Positions 1 to 12,400 of a stretch of 29,550 nucleotides of DNA are shown here, one piece after another. The stretch covers positions 1 through 29,550 of the forward strand of contig CAXNAD020000107.1 of NCBI GenBank assembly GCA_964200185.2. Direction: 5' to 3'. Position 1 is the stretch's first letter; each line of letters starts with the position of its first letter. The stretch comes from Choristocarpus tenellus KU-1152. Lineage: Eukaryota; Phaeophyceae. Made by a program: the position numbers and the translations under genes. Under the pieces are notes generated by a model. It saw only the letters and a list, made by a program, of their open reading frames with translations, was not told the origin of the DNA and made no database searches.

Positions 1-158
1 GGGGAACTATACCAGGGTGTCCATTTGAACCAAAAACAGGAAAAGTGCACTTTCATTATCCATCCAACGTATGGAACCAAATCATCAAAAAATTGTGACA
101 TGAAAAAATTGGCCCCAAATGGACAGCCGCCACCCCCTCCCTCCAGATACTTTGAGCC
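1..158. mobile_element. MITE family B, copy B1 (cut by window edge)
   Basis: It ends with CCAGATACTTTGAGCC, the family B terminus, preceded by the subterminal CCCCAAATGGACAGCCGCC. The rest aligns co-linearly with copy B3 (11226-11406). The left terminal repeat begins at or before position 1, so only its inner G run is visible. Confidence 0.8.
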
Positions 159-274
159 GATACGGAGCACATATTATGAGTTGTATATGCTATTAGTTCC
201 TCAGACTGTATTGTTTTGAGTGAATGCGTGTAAGATGGTCTCCGACAATTGTGTGATTGTACTCTATTTTGCAG

Positions 275-420
275 CCTTATGCTGGTGTGCGCGATTACAA
301 TTGTGGAGCAGAAACAATGTGGTGGTGTATCAGAGCTCTGGATGGGTGCATGTCTCACTTGCCTACGGTTCTTAAATCTCATACTAGAAAACCAATCCAT
401 CGTTTTATGCACTGTTCCGG
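275..420 (+). CDS. HYDIN: Candidate HYDIN-like exon (frame uncertain)
   Basis: The stretch lies between a good acceptor (TTTTGCAG at 267-274) and a good donor (GTAAGA at 421). Two forward frames are open. The frame starting CCT ends with two bases left over and would join the next exon at its internal acceptor (AG at 861-862). The frame starting one base later gives a hydrophobic strand-like segment ending in NLILENQS but leaves one base. I could not decide between them, so only the exon borders are well supported, not the peptide. Confidence 0.4.
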
Positions 421-3400
421 GTAAGAGATATTAGAACTGATTTGATATGTATAGTTTATTTTGTTTTAGTCACACTGGACTCCTACAACTCGCTCAATAC
501 AAATTAAGGCGATTTTTGAAAATTAAGATGAGATCATGAAAACTGCTGTTCACGACGGTGGCTGTATGTAGCTACCGCTATGTGCTATCCTTCCACTTGA
601 TATCTGACACATATTTTTTACTCATCCTAAGCAATGTTGACTCCTGCTATTAATTAAGAAACTCTTCTCAGTGTCAGGTAATAATATGTGGAAAATAGTT
701 TGTTCTCAATGGCTGGTTCCATCTGTGTGCTGCAGAGCATACCAAAGATATATTCCATATCTACCAAATCTTCGACTTATCATCCTCTCTCTCCCTCTAC
801 CCTCACTTTCCCCTCTCCAACACATATCACATTCAAAATGACCAATGTTAGGCACGTTTCAGGTGGGAAAGACCTGGTGGTCCACTGGGGACATTTGATA
901 TGAAGTTCTCCCCAGCGGAAGGGATCCTCCATGGAAAGGAGGTGGGTTATCCCACTATCCCACCTAGAGTGATTGCCTGGTCATTGGTGGATCTCGGTAG
1001 CACAATGCAGGCAAAATAGTTTTGGTTTTATTGCAACATGTTGACGTACATGGCAAGAGATATGTTAAATAATGACCATCTAACATTGATTTTGAAAATT
1101 ACGTACTTCCTACTCCGAGTGATCCTAGAAGGCCTGTCCATACGTTTTGTATCACCACTTTCTCACGAGGACAGTGCAAAAGAGGGGTGAGTCGTCAAAA
1201 TAGGTCACTACATTTGTTAGCACAGGTAAAGAGAGGGTGTGCAGATGGACATGCCTAGGAAGGAGCCAAAGAGCCAAAGGTAACACCAGGCACACTTGAA
1301 CAACAAAAGCCTTAGTGAGCTATTTTCCTGGAACAGATGTAGAAAAAAAATATGTACGCACATAACAAAAATATATATCTTTAGGAATATATTTCTGAGA
1401 ACATTGTGCTGATTAGGGCATACTTTCTGACATTCAAGGGCCTCAGTTCCCCCCTGTTTCGTAATTTACTGATATGCTGTAAGGGTAGTTGTTGTCCTGC
1501 TCCCAATTTCAGCCCATCTCTGTTACCTTATCCGTTTTCTGGTTGCCTCTCAATATGTCCCCTAACAACTCATGACCACATGACAATAGAACCTTTCGCA
1601 TCGTCGGTTCTATGTCTCCTATTTCTAACCCCAAATCAGACTTCTCTCAACCCTTTATTTCCATGATGCCTCTCAATGTTTCTGAATGAAGATATCGTTC
1701 TATTGATTCCAACATAGTGAAACTTCCCAATACGAACCCTTCCAAAACCTAATTCGCATCTATGTGACTCCTGTTTCCTTTCCGATATATTTATCCCTTG
1801 ATGATATGCACATGGAAAAAGGTTCGGCAAGTGATGCTGAGTTACACTGCTGTCCTGCCTGGACCAGTGGAGGAGGTCTATGCTTGTAGGGTGTACGGCA
1901 TGGCACTCCCCTTGGGATTCATCCTACGGGGGTTCAACAAGGTTTGTATAGTGGAAGTAAATACTCAACACAGAGGATATTGCACGAGGTACAGTGAAAG
2001 GATCAGTTTCAGTGTTTTGTTGTACATCATGGAGGACTACACACAAGTTCATGTGTCCATTCGGCTTGAAATTGAGTAATTATTGACTCTTGGCCCATTG
2101 ATGCTATTCTATCGCCCCCTCAGGGAGTCACCCTCAGCTTTCAGCTGCTGGAAGGAAGCACTCCTCCCCCGATGCCTGTCCAGTCTCCAGAATGTGCACA
2201 GTACATTGGTAGTAGTCCTTTACCAGACCCACCAGACCCACCACAACTGAATGTGAGCAGAGCAAGATCGCTTGGAGTGATCACGATGTATGGGTATGTT
2301 TCTACAACATAAGTTAACAACAATCAAACAATATTTTAGAACCTCTCATACTTCTTCTTTGGCATACCTAATCAGTTTTCCGAAATAGCTTCTTGGCAAC
2401 AAATCAACAAAGATTTGCCTTTATCATATTGCCCGTCCCCCTCTGTTAGCTCCATGAGGTCTAGGTACATAGCGATGCACGGTTATATCATCTCCATTCT
2501 CCCTTATTCCACTATGCCGTTTCATTATCTGTCCCAACAGCTTGATCAGGCTGGACTGCGAGAACGCAAGGCTGTGCGGTTTTGCATTCAAAACTTGTCA
2601 GCCATACCATCCCCCTTTACAATTGAGGTACGAGAAACGGAAAGATAGGGAATGCCAAGAATAAATGGGTGGGTAGGGTTGTAAAGAACAGAACAGTGGC
2701 AAGAGGAAAGGGGTAGCTAAATCCCAGTCAATTTGAATATCTGCTTCTTGACCATCACAAGGTTTTCTAGATGTCATTATAACTCCCACCTGCTAATATG
2801 GTGATCCATTTCATCATGCATAGATTTAGGAGGAAGGGGGAGTTGCAGGGTGAATCATTCTAACCCATCAAAGTTCCAAACTCCAATGAAGTGTCAATCA
2901 TCGCTGGGGAATCTATCAGCACCAACAACAAGGCCCTGCTCCAAACAGATGAAGAGGTATGGAAGCTCTCCTTGCCCAAAGAGGCTGCTGGCATCAGCAA
3001 TGAGCTACAAGACTCTACAACGTGTTATTGCTAATCCCTACTCCCTGGCAAGCTATCTTGAACTTGAGGATGAGGTTGGAAACTTGGAGAGAAACAACGA
3101 TCGCGAGTGCAAGAAACGCAAAGGTTCCTCCCATTCAAGTCGTGTGGGTGAGATACCTATGCAATAGATCGAGGGAGCATACATGAGAAAGATGACTACA
3201 AAGATGGTCAGTGAGGTAGAAACAGGGATTTAAGAGTGCTGTGTGTAACCTGGTCCTTTGGCCTCTCTCAAATTGATGTTGATATTCTCGCCTTTCCACT
3301 ACACCTCCAAGACATTATGCACACGAAGTGAACGTTATTTTACCACAAATTACTGGTCTAGAAAACCCCTAACTCAATCCACTGTACTGCCTCTGTGAAG

Positions 3401-6400
3401 AACCTCAGAGCGCAAAAAATTGAAAGTGTTGATTGTCCACGATCAGCACCAACTCCACATTACTCTAACCCTGTCGGGGATATGTTTGATATCTCATCTC
3501 ACGATGCGTATTTGACGGATGGATTGGTCTCCATAGCCATGTCCAGGAGCAAGAAAAGGTCTGGCAAGGTTGCTGGATACCTATCTGCAGGTGGTCCAAA
3601 GATGACCAAGTGAGCTGCACCTGGTTCACATGTGCTTAAGTTTTGACCTCTCTTTGGAATCTTTCCCAAACGATCACTCAAAATGAATTGCAAGGTGCAA
3701 CCACTTCACTGGAGGTTCAATATTTTGTTCAGAATGTACATACGATTGATGCGTCTATTGCAATCCTCCTAGCAAGACATCCTCTGGGTATCATAGCAAA
3801 AGGTGTACAAGCACAACACTATAAAAAATTACAGCAGCAACAGAAACACTTCAGTTATTGATGCTGTTGAAGGAAATACCAGTAGTCCTTACTCATGTCA
3901 TGTTCCAATATTTTCACATTTTTCGCTTCTATCCACAACACTATATTAAACTTGTAGTGGCAATTCATGAATGGACTCAATCAAGCACCTAATTTGAAAC
4001 CGGTCGACTGGTGGTGCTGTGGGCAATGGCACAGAATAAGCACAATCAGAGATTGGACTGTTCCTAGACTGCAAACGATCAGACTTCGCTGCATCCTCTA
4101 GTTTCCTTCAGGGGGTGCAGTCAAGTCTCCATCCTATTCAGGTGGTCCACGCCATATCTCACCCTCTGCACCGTCATCCCTCCAAAATACTGTAGGCGTA
4201 TCTTGGATGACCTCCATGAGACAACAGACGTTTTCTTCTCAATGGACGGGCGGGAGCGGACACGGGGGAGAGTTGAGCAGCGGGAAGACCTCTTCGTTTT
4301 GAAAGATGGTATGTCAAGTGCAAAATTGTATTGGATTGTACAGCTGAAGGGGTGAAAATGCATGCATGTTTACTCCTTTATATGTATTGACGTGTATGCT
4401 GCTATCTCTCTTGGACTTGAAGAAATGTCAAGAAATAGCATCAAAGATTGTTCATATGTGACGGTCTCTTGAGGCTGTTAATGAGTGTGTTAATGGAAAT
4501 GATACGCAGTACAGTATTAGACGCGGATTAGACCAATTAATATTAAAGCAACTATCACCAATGTGAATGCTAACATGCCTAAGGGATGCCCGCTTGCCCT
4601 ACCACCAAACAATCTGATCTGCAGAACATGGGGTGGCATTTCTTGTTGAGCCCTCTATGGGGACCCTGGCGCCTTGGGGATGCAGAGAGGTGACAATTAC
4701 AGCATATAATGACACTCCAGGTGTCTACAAGGACATAGTGGAGTGTCTACTTGTAGGTGAGTCTGAAGCATTGGGTTTCTCCTTGTCTTCTGGGTGAGCC
4801 CAGTTAGTGAACTCTTTCGTGCTCAAGCTTTCTAGAAGAAACATTCTCTAGGTTGAGGAGGAAGACCATTTTTGTTACTATTTGTGGAAGATAAACTTTA
4901 TATTAAATACATTTTTTGCTTTCTAAAGACGAATTATACAAAGTTGAAGTACTGTACTAAATAAATTATGTTCGATTCACCTCCGTGGAAGTTCCTGTCA
5001 CGTCAGAAGCAAGTACAAGAGAAACTGAGAAAAAAATAACTTCTTCGGTTGAACATTAACCGCTACAATGTTCTCATAATACTTTATGTTCTCATAATAC
5101 TTTAGATATATCAAAAACTGTAAGGTATCAAGTAGTGAGTCTCATTGCTGTTCGTACAGAAAGAGGAACAATTGATCCTTTGTCTCAGTACAGGAGTCGT
5201 TCAAAGATCAGTGATGCAAAAATAATACTGAGCCAGTTGGGGGGTGCATGGTACAAAGGTACCATTTGCACCAATTGAAATAGCTTATGTATCACACTGA
5301 GTCAATAGTACTTTTCCTGGAAATTCCTCCACCCCATCCGTGTTAGCATCACCCACTGATTACGCCGTTATTGCTATCCTCAGGTGCGCCTACTACAAGA
5401 CTGCCGCTGAATTGGACTGTGAAGGGATCTCCTCTGTCACTAAAACGGGAGTCCCTGGGACTGGATCTCTCAGGACCAGAACCTTTGCTCTCGTTTGGGC
5501 AAGTCTTTGTGAATGGAGGGAAGAGCACTCGGGTTATCAAGGCAAGAATCAAGTATCTAGGCATCAACATTGGGTGCCTGTGTCATAACAGCTTCGATTT
5601 TGAATCTCTGATATCCACCTGATTTGAGATATTCTACCTAACCCATCACCATTGAGCTATTCGTGAGAGTAATGTCACTTTCAGTGAAAATTTCCAATGG
5701 AGAATTGAAGGAATCATTCCAGCTCACTACAAAGTACCAGAGTGACACACGCCAAAGAGCCAAACTACCTTGGAGGGTAGGGCCGCGCCCATTTGGGGGC
5801 CAAAACCCAATGTTGTGATTTTGATCTAATTTTGGCTATCGTATTTGATAGTAAGTGCCAATATCCTTGTTTCGGACACACCTTTTCATAACATACACAT
5901 TTTGCCTACTCCTGAACATTTCGGAGTAGGGAAATGCCACAAAAAAAAATATGGGAAGCCAAGCCCCAAATGGACAAACGGGGCAAAACTCGTACCCTCT
6001 AAGATACTTTCACTCAAATTCAGGCATCAATATCGGGTACCTTTATCATAGCGGTTTATTTTCCATCTTTGAAATCCGCATGATTTGCGTTTTTTCGATC
6101 TAGCTAGCCCATAATCAGAACCTATTCCCAAGTGTAACAACCCCATGAGAGTATACCTTGTAGAAAGTTGAGACAATCGTTCCAGCTCAGCACAAAATAC
6201 CTGAGTGACCTGTTCTTTCTCCAGTGTCCTTTCTCCCCATCAACCCAATGTGTGGTGGTGACTTGTATGCTTGGAGTAGAGTATATGGTAAGATCCATCT
6301 CAAATCCTCTCAAACACCATAGTCACACCCCTTTCCATCCAACCTACTCTGGAGCACTTCTCGGTCCCATTAACCACTGCTGTCCCCCAACACATAAAAA

Positions 6401-9400
6401 CTATTTAGTGAGCGCTGTCAAGATTGAGGTTGGGAAACAGAGCAGGGTAAACTCATACTTCAGTCTCTAGGCTATCCTATCAGTATGCGCATGCTACCTC
6501 TAATCTATGTTCCCCTACCCCTCAATCATCTCTATTTTTTACGGTCATTGTTCCACTCCTGTACCTCAAACAGGTCAAGAATGATGGCACTCTGCCTGCT
6601 CTGCTGACTTGGAGCATGCACGATGCAAATGCAGATGCAAAGGAAGCCCACCAGTTCATCAAGGTTTCTATTAAAGTGAGAATTAGCAAGGGATGCTTTT
6701 GGTAAGGAATGATCGAGCAGTTACCTCTCCTTGGGACGCTTCATGCTTCTCTGTTGTCTTCAACACAATCATTATTGAAGGAGAGCATGCTTATTACTTG
6801 CAACAGTATTGCATATTCGCAAGTACACATCCTTTTCAGGCAAACAGACAAGATGTAATTCTCCAAAAGGCACCAACAATAACCGAAATATCACCAGGAG
6901 GCATCTCACACATGAACAAATACCCAGACACAGTATAGCTTAGGCAGGTACAGTAGTAGGGGTAAAATATTATAACATTTTCAGTGTATTTTCTCTTTCG
7001 GAATAATTTGTGTGCTTGAATTGAGGACACCATTGTGTATAGATCAGCAAATGTTTAACGGATACCATAACAACAGAGATCTACATTTTGGGGGTGTTGC
7101 CTGTGATGATGGGGTGCTTGAGTACCTCCCTCACCCCATCCCATAATGCCATTATCACATACTTCCAGCAAGCATTTCAATATGAAAATGTGTTCATGAG
7201 GAGGTTTCCAAGGCAAAGAAGAGGCGAATACTGTAACGTGCATTGCTGCTACCAACCTTTCACACTCTTTATGCTTCATATATTATCTATGTATTTGTTC
7301 ATATTGTTGTCTAGGCTCAAAGTATCTGGGGGGGGGTGGCGGCTGTCCATTTGGGGTCAATTTTTTCATGTCGCGATTATTGNNNNNNNNNNCCCCCCTC
7401 CCAGATACTTTGGGTCTCTAGGCAGCACCAGATTTTCTTTCTCGGGCTTCAACTTCACACCAGAGACACAATGCCAATATTTTCAACTTGTACACTTTGC
7501 CTACCCATAAAGTCCAACCCTTTCCTCCCTCTCTCTAAATTGAGAAATGTGATTTTCTTAACCTTAAGTCCGGTCTTCAAAAGCTCCATTTTGGACCAAT
7601 AGGGAGAGAAGGGGAGTATTAAAGTGCTCCAAAGTATCAAGTTAGGGTTAGGGATATAGGAAGTGATTTTTTATGATGTTGATAAGTCCTACCTGTGTGT
7701 AATCTGAAAATTACTTTATAAGGTAGGCTATGGCCCCTTCCTGTGTACTAATACAACACGATTACACTAGTACAGCACACAAATTGTATGATTTTATATG
7801 TATTTCATTTGGGGGTATCCCAGAGCCGGCAGTGTCCCCTTCCTTCGTTTCAACCCTAAGGTCCCATCTGTCACAGGATTGTTCAGTGTGTTCCTCTACA
7901 ACCCCACATAAACATTCCACCAGTGATTCAAGGGGATAGGAAAGGGGTGTGTTTGTGCTACTCGAGTTACAAACTGTTTCTCAGAACGTTCTCCCTGTAT
8001 TATCTGGTTACCTCCTTCATTATTACTCCGGAGTACACATCCCAAATAAAAATATTCCGTAAAAATATCTTGTGGACATTTCCCTCAAGGTTGAGTCGCA
8101 GGATGGAAAATGCGGATTGAATGTGGGAGTTGCTTACAAGGAACCAGAGTCATTCCAAAGCCCCTTCATTATTGAGCCATGCCAAGGTGTGGCCGAGCCA
8201 CGGTCAGAGGCATCCTTCAAGGTTCGAGTAAACAAGGACATGGGCTAGTGGATCGGGTACCATTGAGGCTTGTGCTTGTGGATGTATATTTCTTGTTGCT
8301 TCCCGAAAAAAACATAGCACATAACGATGTTTCCACAAACAGAACTTCAAATTGGCCTACCAAGAGCTTTGCAAGTTTGTATACTGTCCACAACAATGGC
8401 ATGGTGTTACTCTACTAATGCTCCTGAACATTTATAGAGTATGGTAGGCATAGAACAAATGTGAACAAGGGCTTACACTTGTGAGGACCAGGATACAATA
8501 TTTTAGATACTCCACTCTTATGCGAAACGGTGCAGGTGATCCTACCTGAGCACCTAAAGGGGACAATGGCAGCCCGTCTTATTGCTGACGCCACCTGGTT
8601 GCCTAAGAAATTATTTCCAGCTTCCTCGGGTGATCCAGTGACCAGGAAAAGGTGCAGTAACCTAAATGCCATTTCAGAAACACAGTATTTGGAGAGGAAA
8701 GAGAGTACCTCATTTTGTTTCTTGCTCGGATTGCCATCCTTTTGCAGCAAGCATTATCCGACAAGGTCTAGCAATCCTAAAAATCGGTTGAGGCAAGAGA
8801 TCTTTCAAGGTATCCTACTTCTTTTTATGGCGCATGTTGCTTTCAACCTTCACAACAGAGTGATACCATCCATTTGTCGTACTTCGAACTTGAAGTAGTA
8901 CTTTCCATACATACTAAACTGAGCGGGAAGCAATATGCAGGCGACCAACTCACCCTCAACTCCTTCAAGTTAGCCACAACATCAATGAAAACTCACAACA
9001 CATGCTTCAATTTTACAATATCACATGCAGGTCTCACCAAAAATCTACGACAGAACCCGCTGCTGTCACAGTTGAGAGTCAATCCCACCATACAGTAAGC
9101 GTGGGAAATGAGAACGTATGCAATTCAGGCAAGGCACCAATGGTTAGAAGTATGGCAGATCAATTGCTAGATCTATGACACGCAGATGTTGAGTACATAT
9201 ACCAAGTATATGATTTCAGATGTATCTAGCACTCCACAAAGATTGAGGTGTGGGAGGAGGATGGGGGATCGCAAAGAATGCACACTTGCCTGTCACTGCT
9301 GACAGGCCAACGACAACTTCAAAGCAATTCTCATACCCTGTCATTTTTAAGAGAGTTCCTTATACATCCGATTCTTACCTTTCGAGAGTGCTGATCAGTA

Positions 9401-12400
9401 AATTTCCTTTTCTGGAAAAATGATAGGGTCATGTTCTCTTTTGCAAGCAAGCAAAACATGTGAATGCTTGGCAGTAAGGGATGCGGCTGCTTGTGATGGA
9501 CAGTGCTGTCAAAGAAAAAATATTTTTTTATTTATGGTTTTCGATTATTTGACTGAAGGGGTATTATCAAATTTCTGTAACTTGGTCATACAAACATCGA
9601 GGGGGTAAATATTTGTTATGAAACTCAATGTTGGTGACAATTTTACTTCGATAGCATTTACAAGTAGCAACAGAACAAGCCTCTTGCGTGTGTGAGCCCT
9701 GCGACAACCTATACCCCCTTGATCTTTGCTTGACATCATCCCATGCCTCATTATTTTTGGGAGAGTATGGTTCGCAGGAAAATTCTCATGTAGTATCACG
9801 CTCTGATTTTCAAATGACTTGAGCAGGGAGATCCAAATAGGTACTCCAGAACACAGAGAATGCGTTTTTATTTCCCAGTATGTCTGTAATGCCGGGCAAT
9901 GCAATTTTTGTAACAGGTTCGTCATCTTACACCTCTATGTTTAGCTCCAGAGTAGAAGGGGGAGGGACAGAGAAGTGTCAGGGAAGGGAAACAGGACAAA
10001 AGATGAGCACTATACTAAATGGCTGAGCAAATACCGCAGTTCTATTCTATCAATCATGACATACCGCAAACATAAATTGAACTGACAGTAGTACCTACAG
10101 ACAGAAAGCAACGTATAGATGTGTATGTGCAACATACGTGCTGTGCGATTCCAGTTGAATGGGGTGAATGCCTCTTGTTGCCTAGATATGCCACAAAGGA
10201 TGCGATACTTGAGTCATTGTCGATTTTCGTACCATTTCACCTCGGCCTCGATTCTTGCTTGGTTCTCAACCGCTCTATGTCCCCGTGAAAAGAAATGTGA
10301 TGTTAGCAATAGGTTGCAATACGTATGCAACCGTGTCTCTTGAGCAGCCCCCCCTCAAGCAGAACTCTTCCTGCTGCTTGTCAGCCGTTGTCTTCCTCTT
10401 CTACACAAAGCACTATTGCTGCTCTTGCTTCCCACTCCAAACTTCTCCCATCTCCGCCAACACGAGCAATGCTGAGTCTAAGAGTTGGGTTAGTGAACAT
10501 TGCATGATGAATGCCTCCGAATCACTTAAACATGATATCTAGGCAATTCTTTGGTCCAGGTGTTGCTTTCCTTGCTTCCTATGATTCCTACCTACCAGTT
10601 TTGGTATCAAGCTATTTCCACCCTCACCTCTGCCATTGACAAACTTTCGGCAGGCAGCACAACCATGAAGAGTACCCAGATGCCAGATGTCAATAGTCTC
10701 ACACATGGTGGGGAGGATGAAGGTCAACCTAGCCTTGGAGGTGGTGGTGGGAGAGAGAATGGAGCATTAAATGTTGTACCCGAGGACGTCAGTAGTCAAC
10801 ACAAGGACATTAGAATAGGATTGATGAAGAAGACTATGCTATCCGTGGCAGGCAGCAAGGTATTGCAGAAGCAGGAGAGGCTGACCCGTGGGGCAATCAA
10901 ACTCAAGGTGCACAATGTGTAGTAGTTGTATTGAAACGGTAGAGAACATACACAACACCTCAACAATATTTCTTCATCGTTTGGAGTAAATCAGAAACAT
11001 CTGCAGGTACCTGCAACAATTACCCTCGGGGATTTACTGACCAATACCAAGCACCATCATAATATTTTATGTTGTTGTGTGATTGCTGTTGTTACAGGGA
11101 CATGTTCAATAGAAGACTAGATAGCAATTCTCCACCTCCCTACCTGGTGGAATCTCAGAAAGAAAAAATGGTCAACCTCAACAATGTATTTCACTTACTC
11201 AAGCTGATACTTCTCCCTTTTGACCCAGATTATCTGGGATGGGGAGGGGGGGTCTACACCAGGGTTTCTATTTAGGGAAAAATCAGGAAAAGTACATTTA
11301 CAGTAACCATCCGACGTATGCAACAAAATCACCCAAAAATCGCGACATGAAAAAATTGACCCCAAATGGACAGCCGCTAGCTACTCCCTCCCAGATACTT
11401 TGAGCCTTTTGACCTAAGGTTTCCTACCACAGATATGAACGTACAGCTTCATCAGCCCTAGAATTCATTAGAAGTAATTGCTGAGGCTTTGCAACCTCCC
11501 CAGGAGCAACCTTTGCTGCAAAAGGTTGTGTGTTTCAAAGAGTTGCTCAAGGCCAACTGTTTCGGAAAACCGACCTAGGAACTCAATATACACCCAACTA
11601 TCATCCTTCTGGGCGCATTACCAGCGAAAAGGTCGAAAGGGGCACAAGATGGTAACTTGGGCGGCAACACATACAATATCATAAGTCCTAGTGGTTTGCA
11701 TGAGCGACCTTGTCACGCTGTGTCAGGTGCATTAGTGAATATGCCCGATAATGCCTGGACTGGGAGAGTAATGATGGAAATGCAGGAAAAACAGACACAT
11801 ATTCAACTTTTTTTCCCAACTTAAGTGCGAAATATCTATCAGGGTATAAAAACTGTACATTGCTCTTCATTAAACGGAAAAAAGTCACCAGCGCCCAAAT
11901 TGATGATAAGAGCAGCAGTGTAGGCAATGCAGTATTCCATTGTGTAGTCGGAATTTTTATTGACTTACCAGCAAATTGCTTGTAGCATCCAAATCAATCA
12001 ACGGAGCAGCAACATGGGCACGGATTATCTTACAGATGAGTAGTCAAGAAGGTGCAGAAAATAAAAATATATGAAGATATTTGTGGGTGGAAATCTGCCA
12101 AGTTGATCCAAAGTCTAAGTCAACTTCCGCTCTCTGATAGTTTTGCCTATGGCCCAGTTACCAGGGCACAATTGAATGCCTTTGCCTCTAGGCTTCACCA
12201 GTGGAAGAGTTACCAGGATCCCACAGGCCTCTTTGTGTTCTTTGTCCACGTAAAACGGCTGTCAAGACCCAAATCAGTGACCGACAGGTGTCAACAAAGC
12301 CAATGCTGCATCTTAAACGATTCAGCATGACTGACCTTGAATAGGGTCCTCCTCTCCAGCATCTGTATATTAATACACCCCCCTCTCTCTCAAGCACATC

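Larger units (their letters stand above)
5542..6573 (+). other. Intron with GC donor, duplicated block and MITE
   Basis: The intron of 1,032 bp begins GCAAGA and ends CCTCAAACAG. Almost all of its first two thirds is a 188-bp repeat, MITE A1, and a second diverged copy of the 188-bp repeat. The rest shows nothing I can name. Confidence 0.6.

Noticed and set aside
1406-1666. 86-codon plus-strand frame
   Set aside because: It is a translation of a pyrimidine-rich intron tract (Leu/Pro/Ser/Cys), with no ASH motif.
7088-7510. 140-codon plus-strand frame across the Ns
   Set aside because: It runs through a gap of unknown size inside a MITE; the continuity is an artefact of ten Ns.
9545-9925. 126-codon minus-strand frame
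   Set aside because: It lacks any family motif and lies inside the span of the plus-strand gene; kept only as a note.
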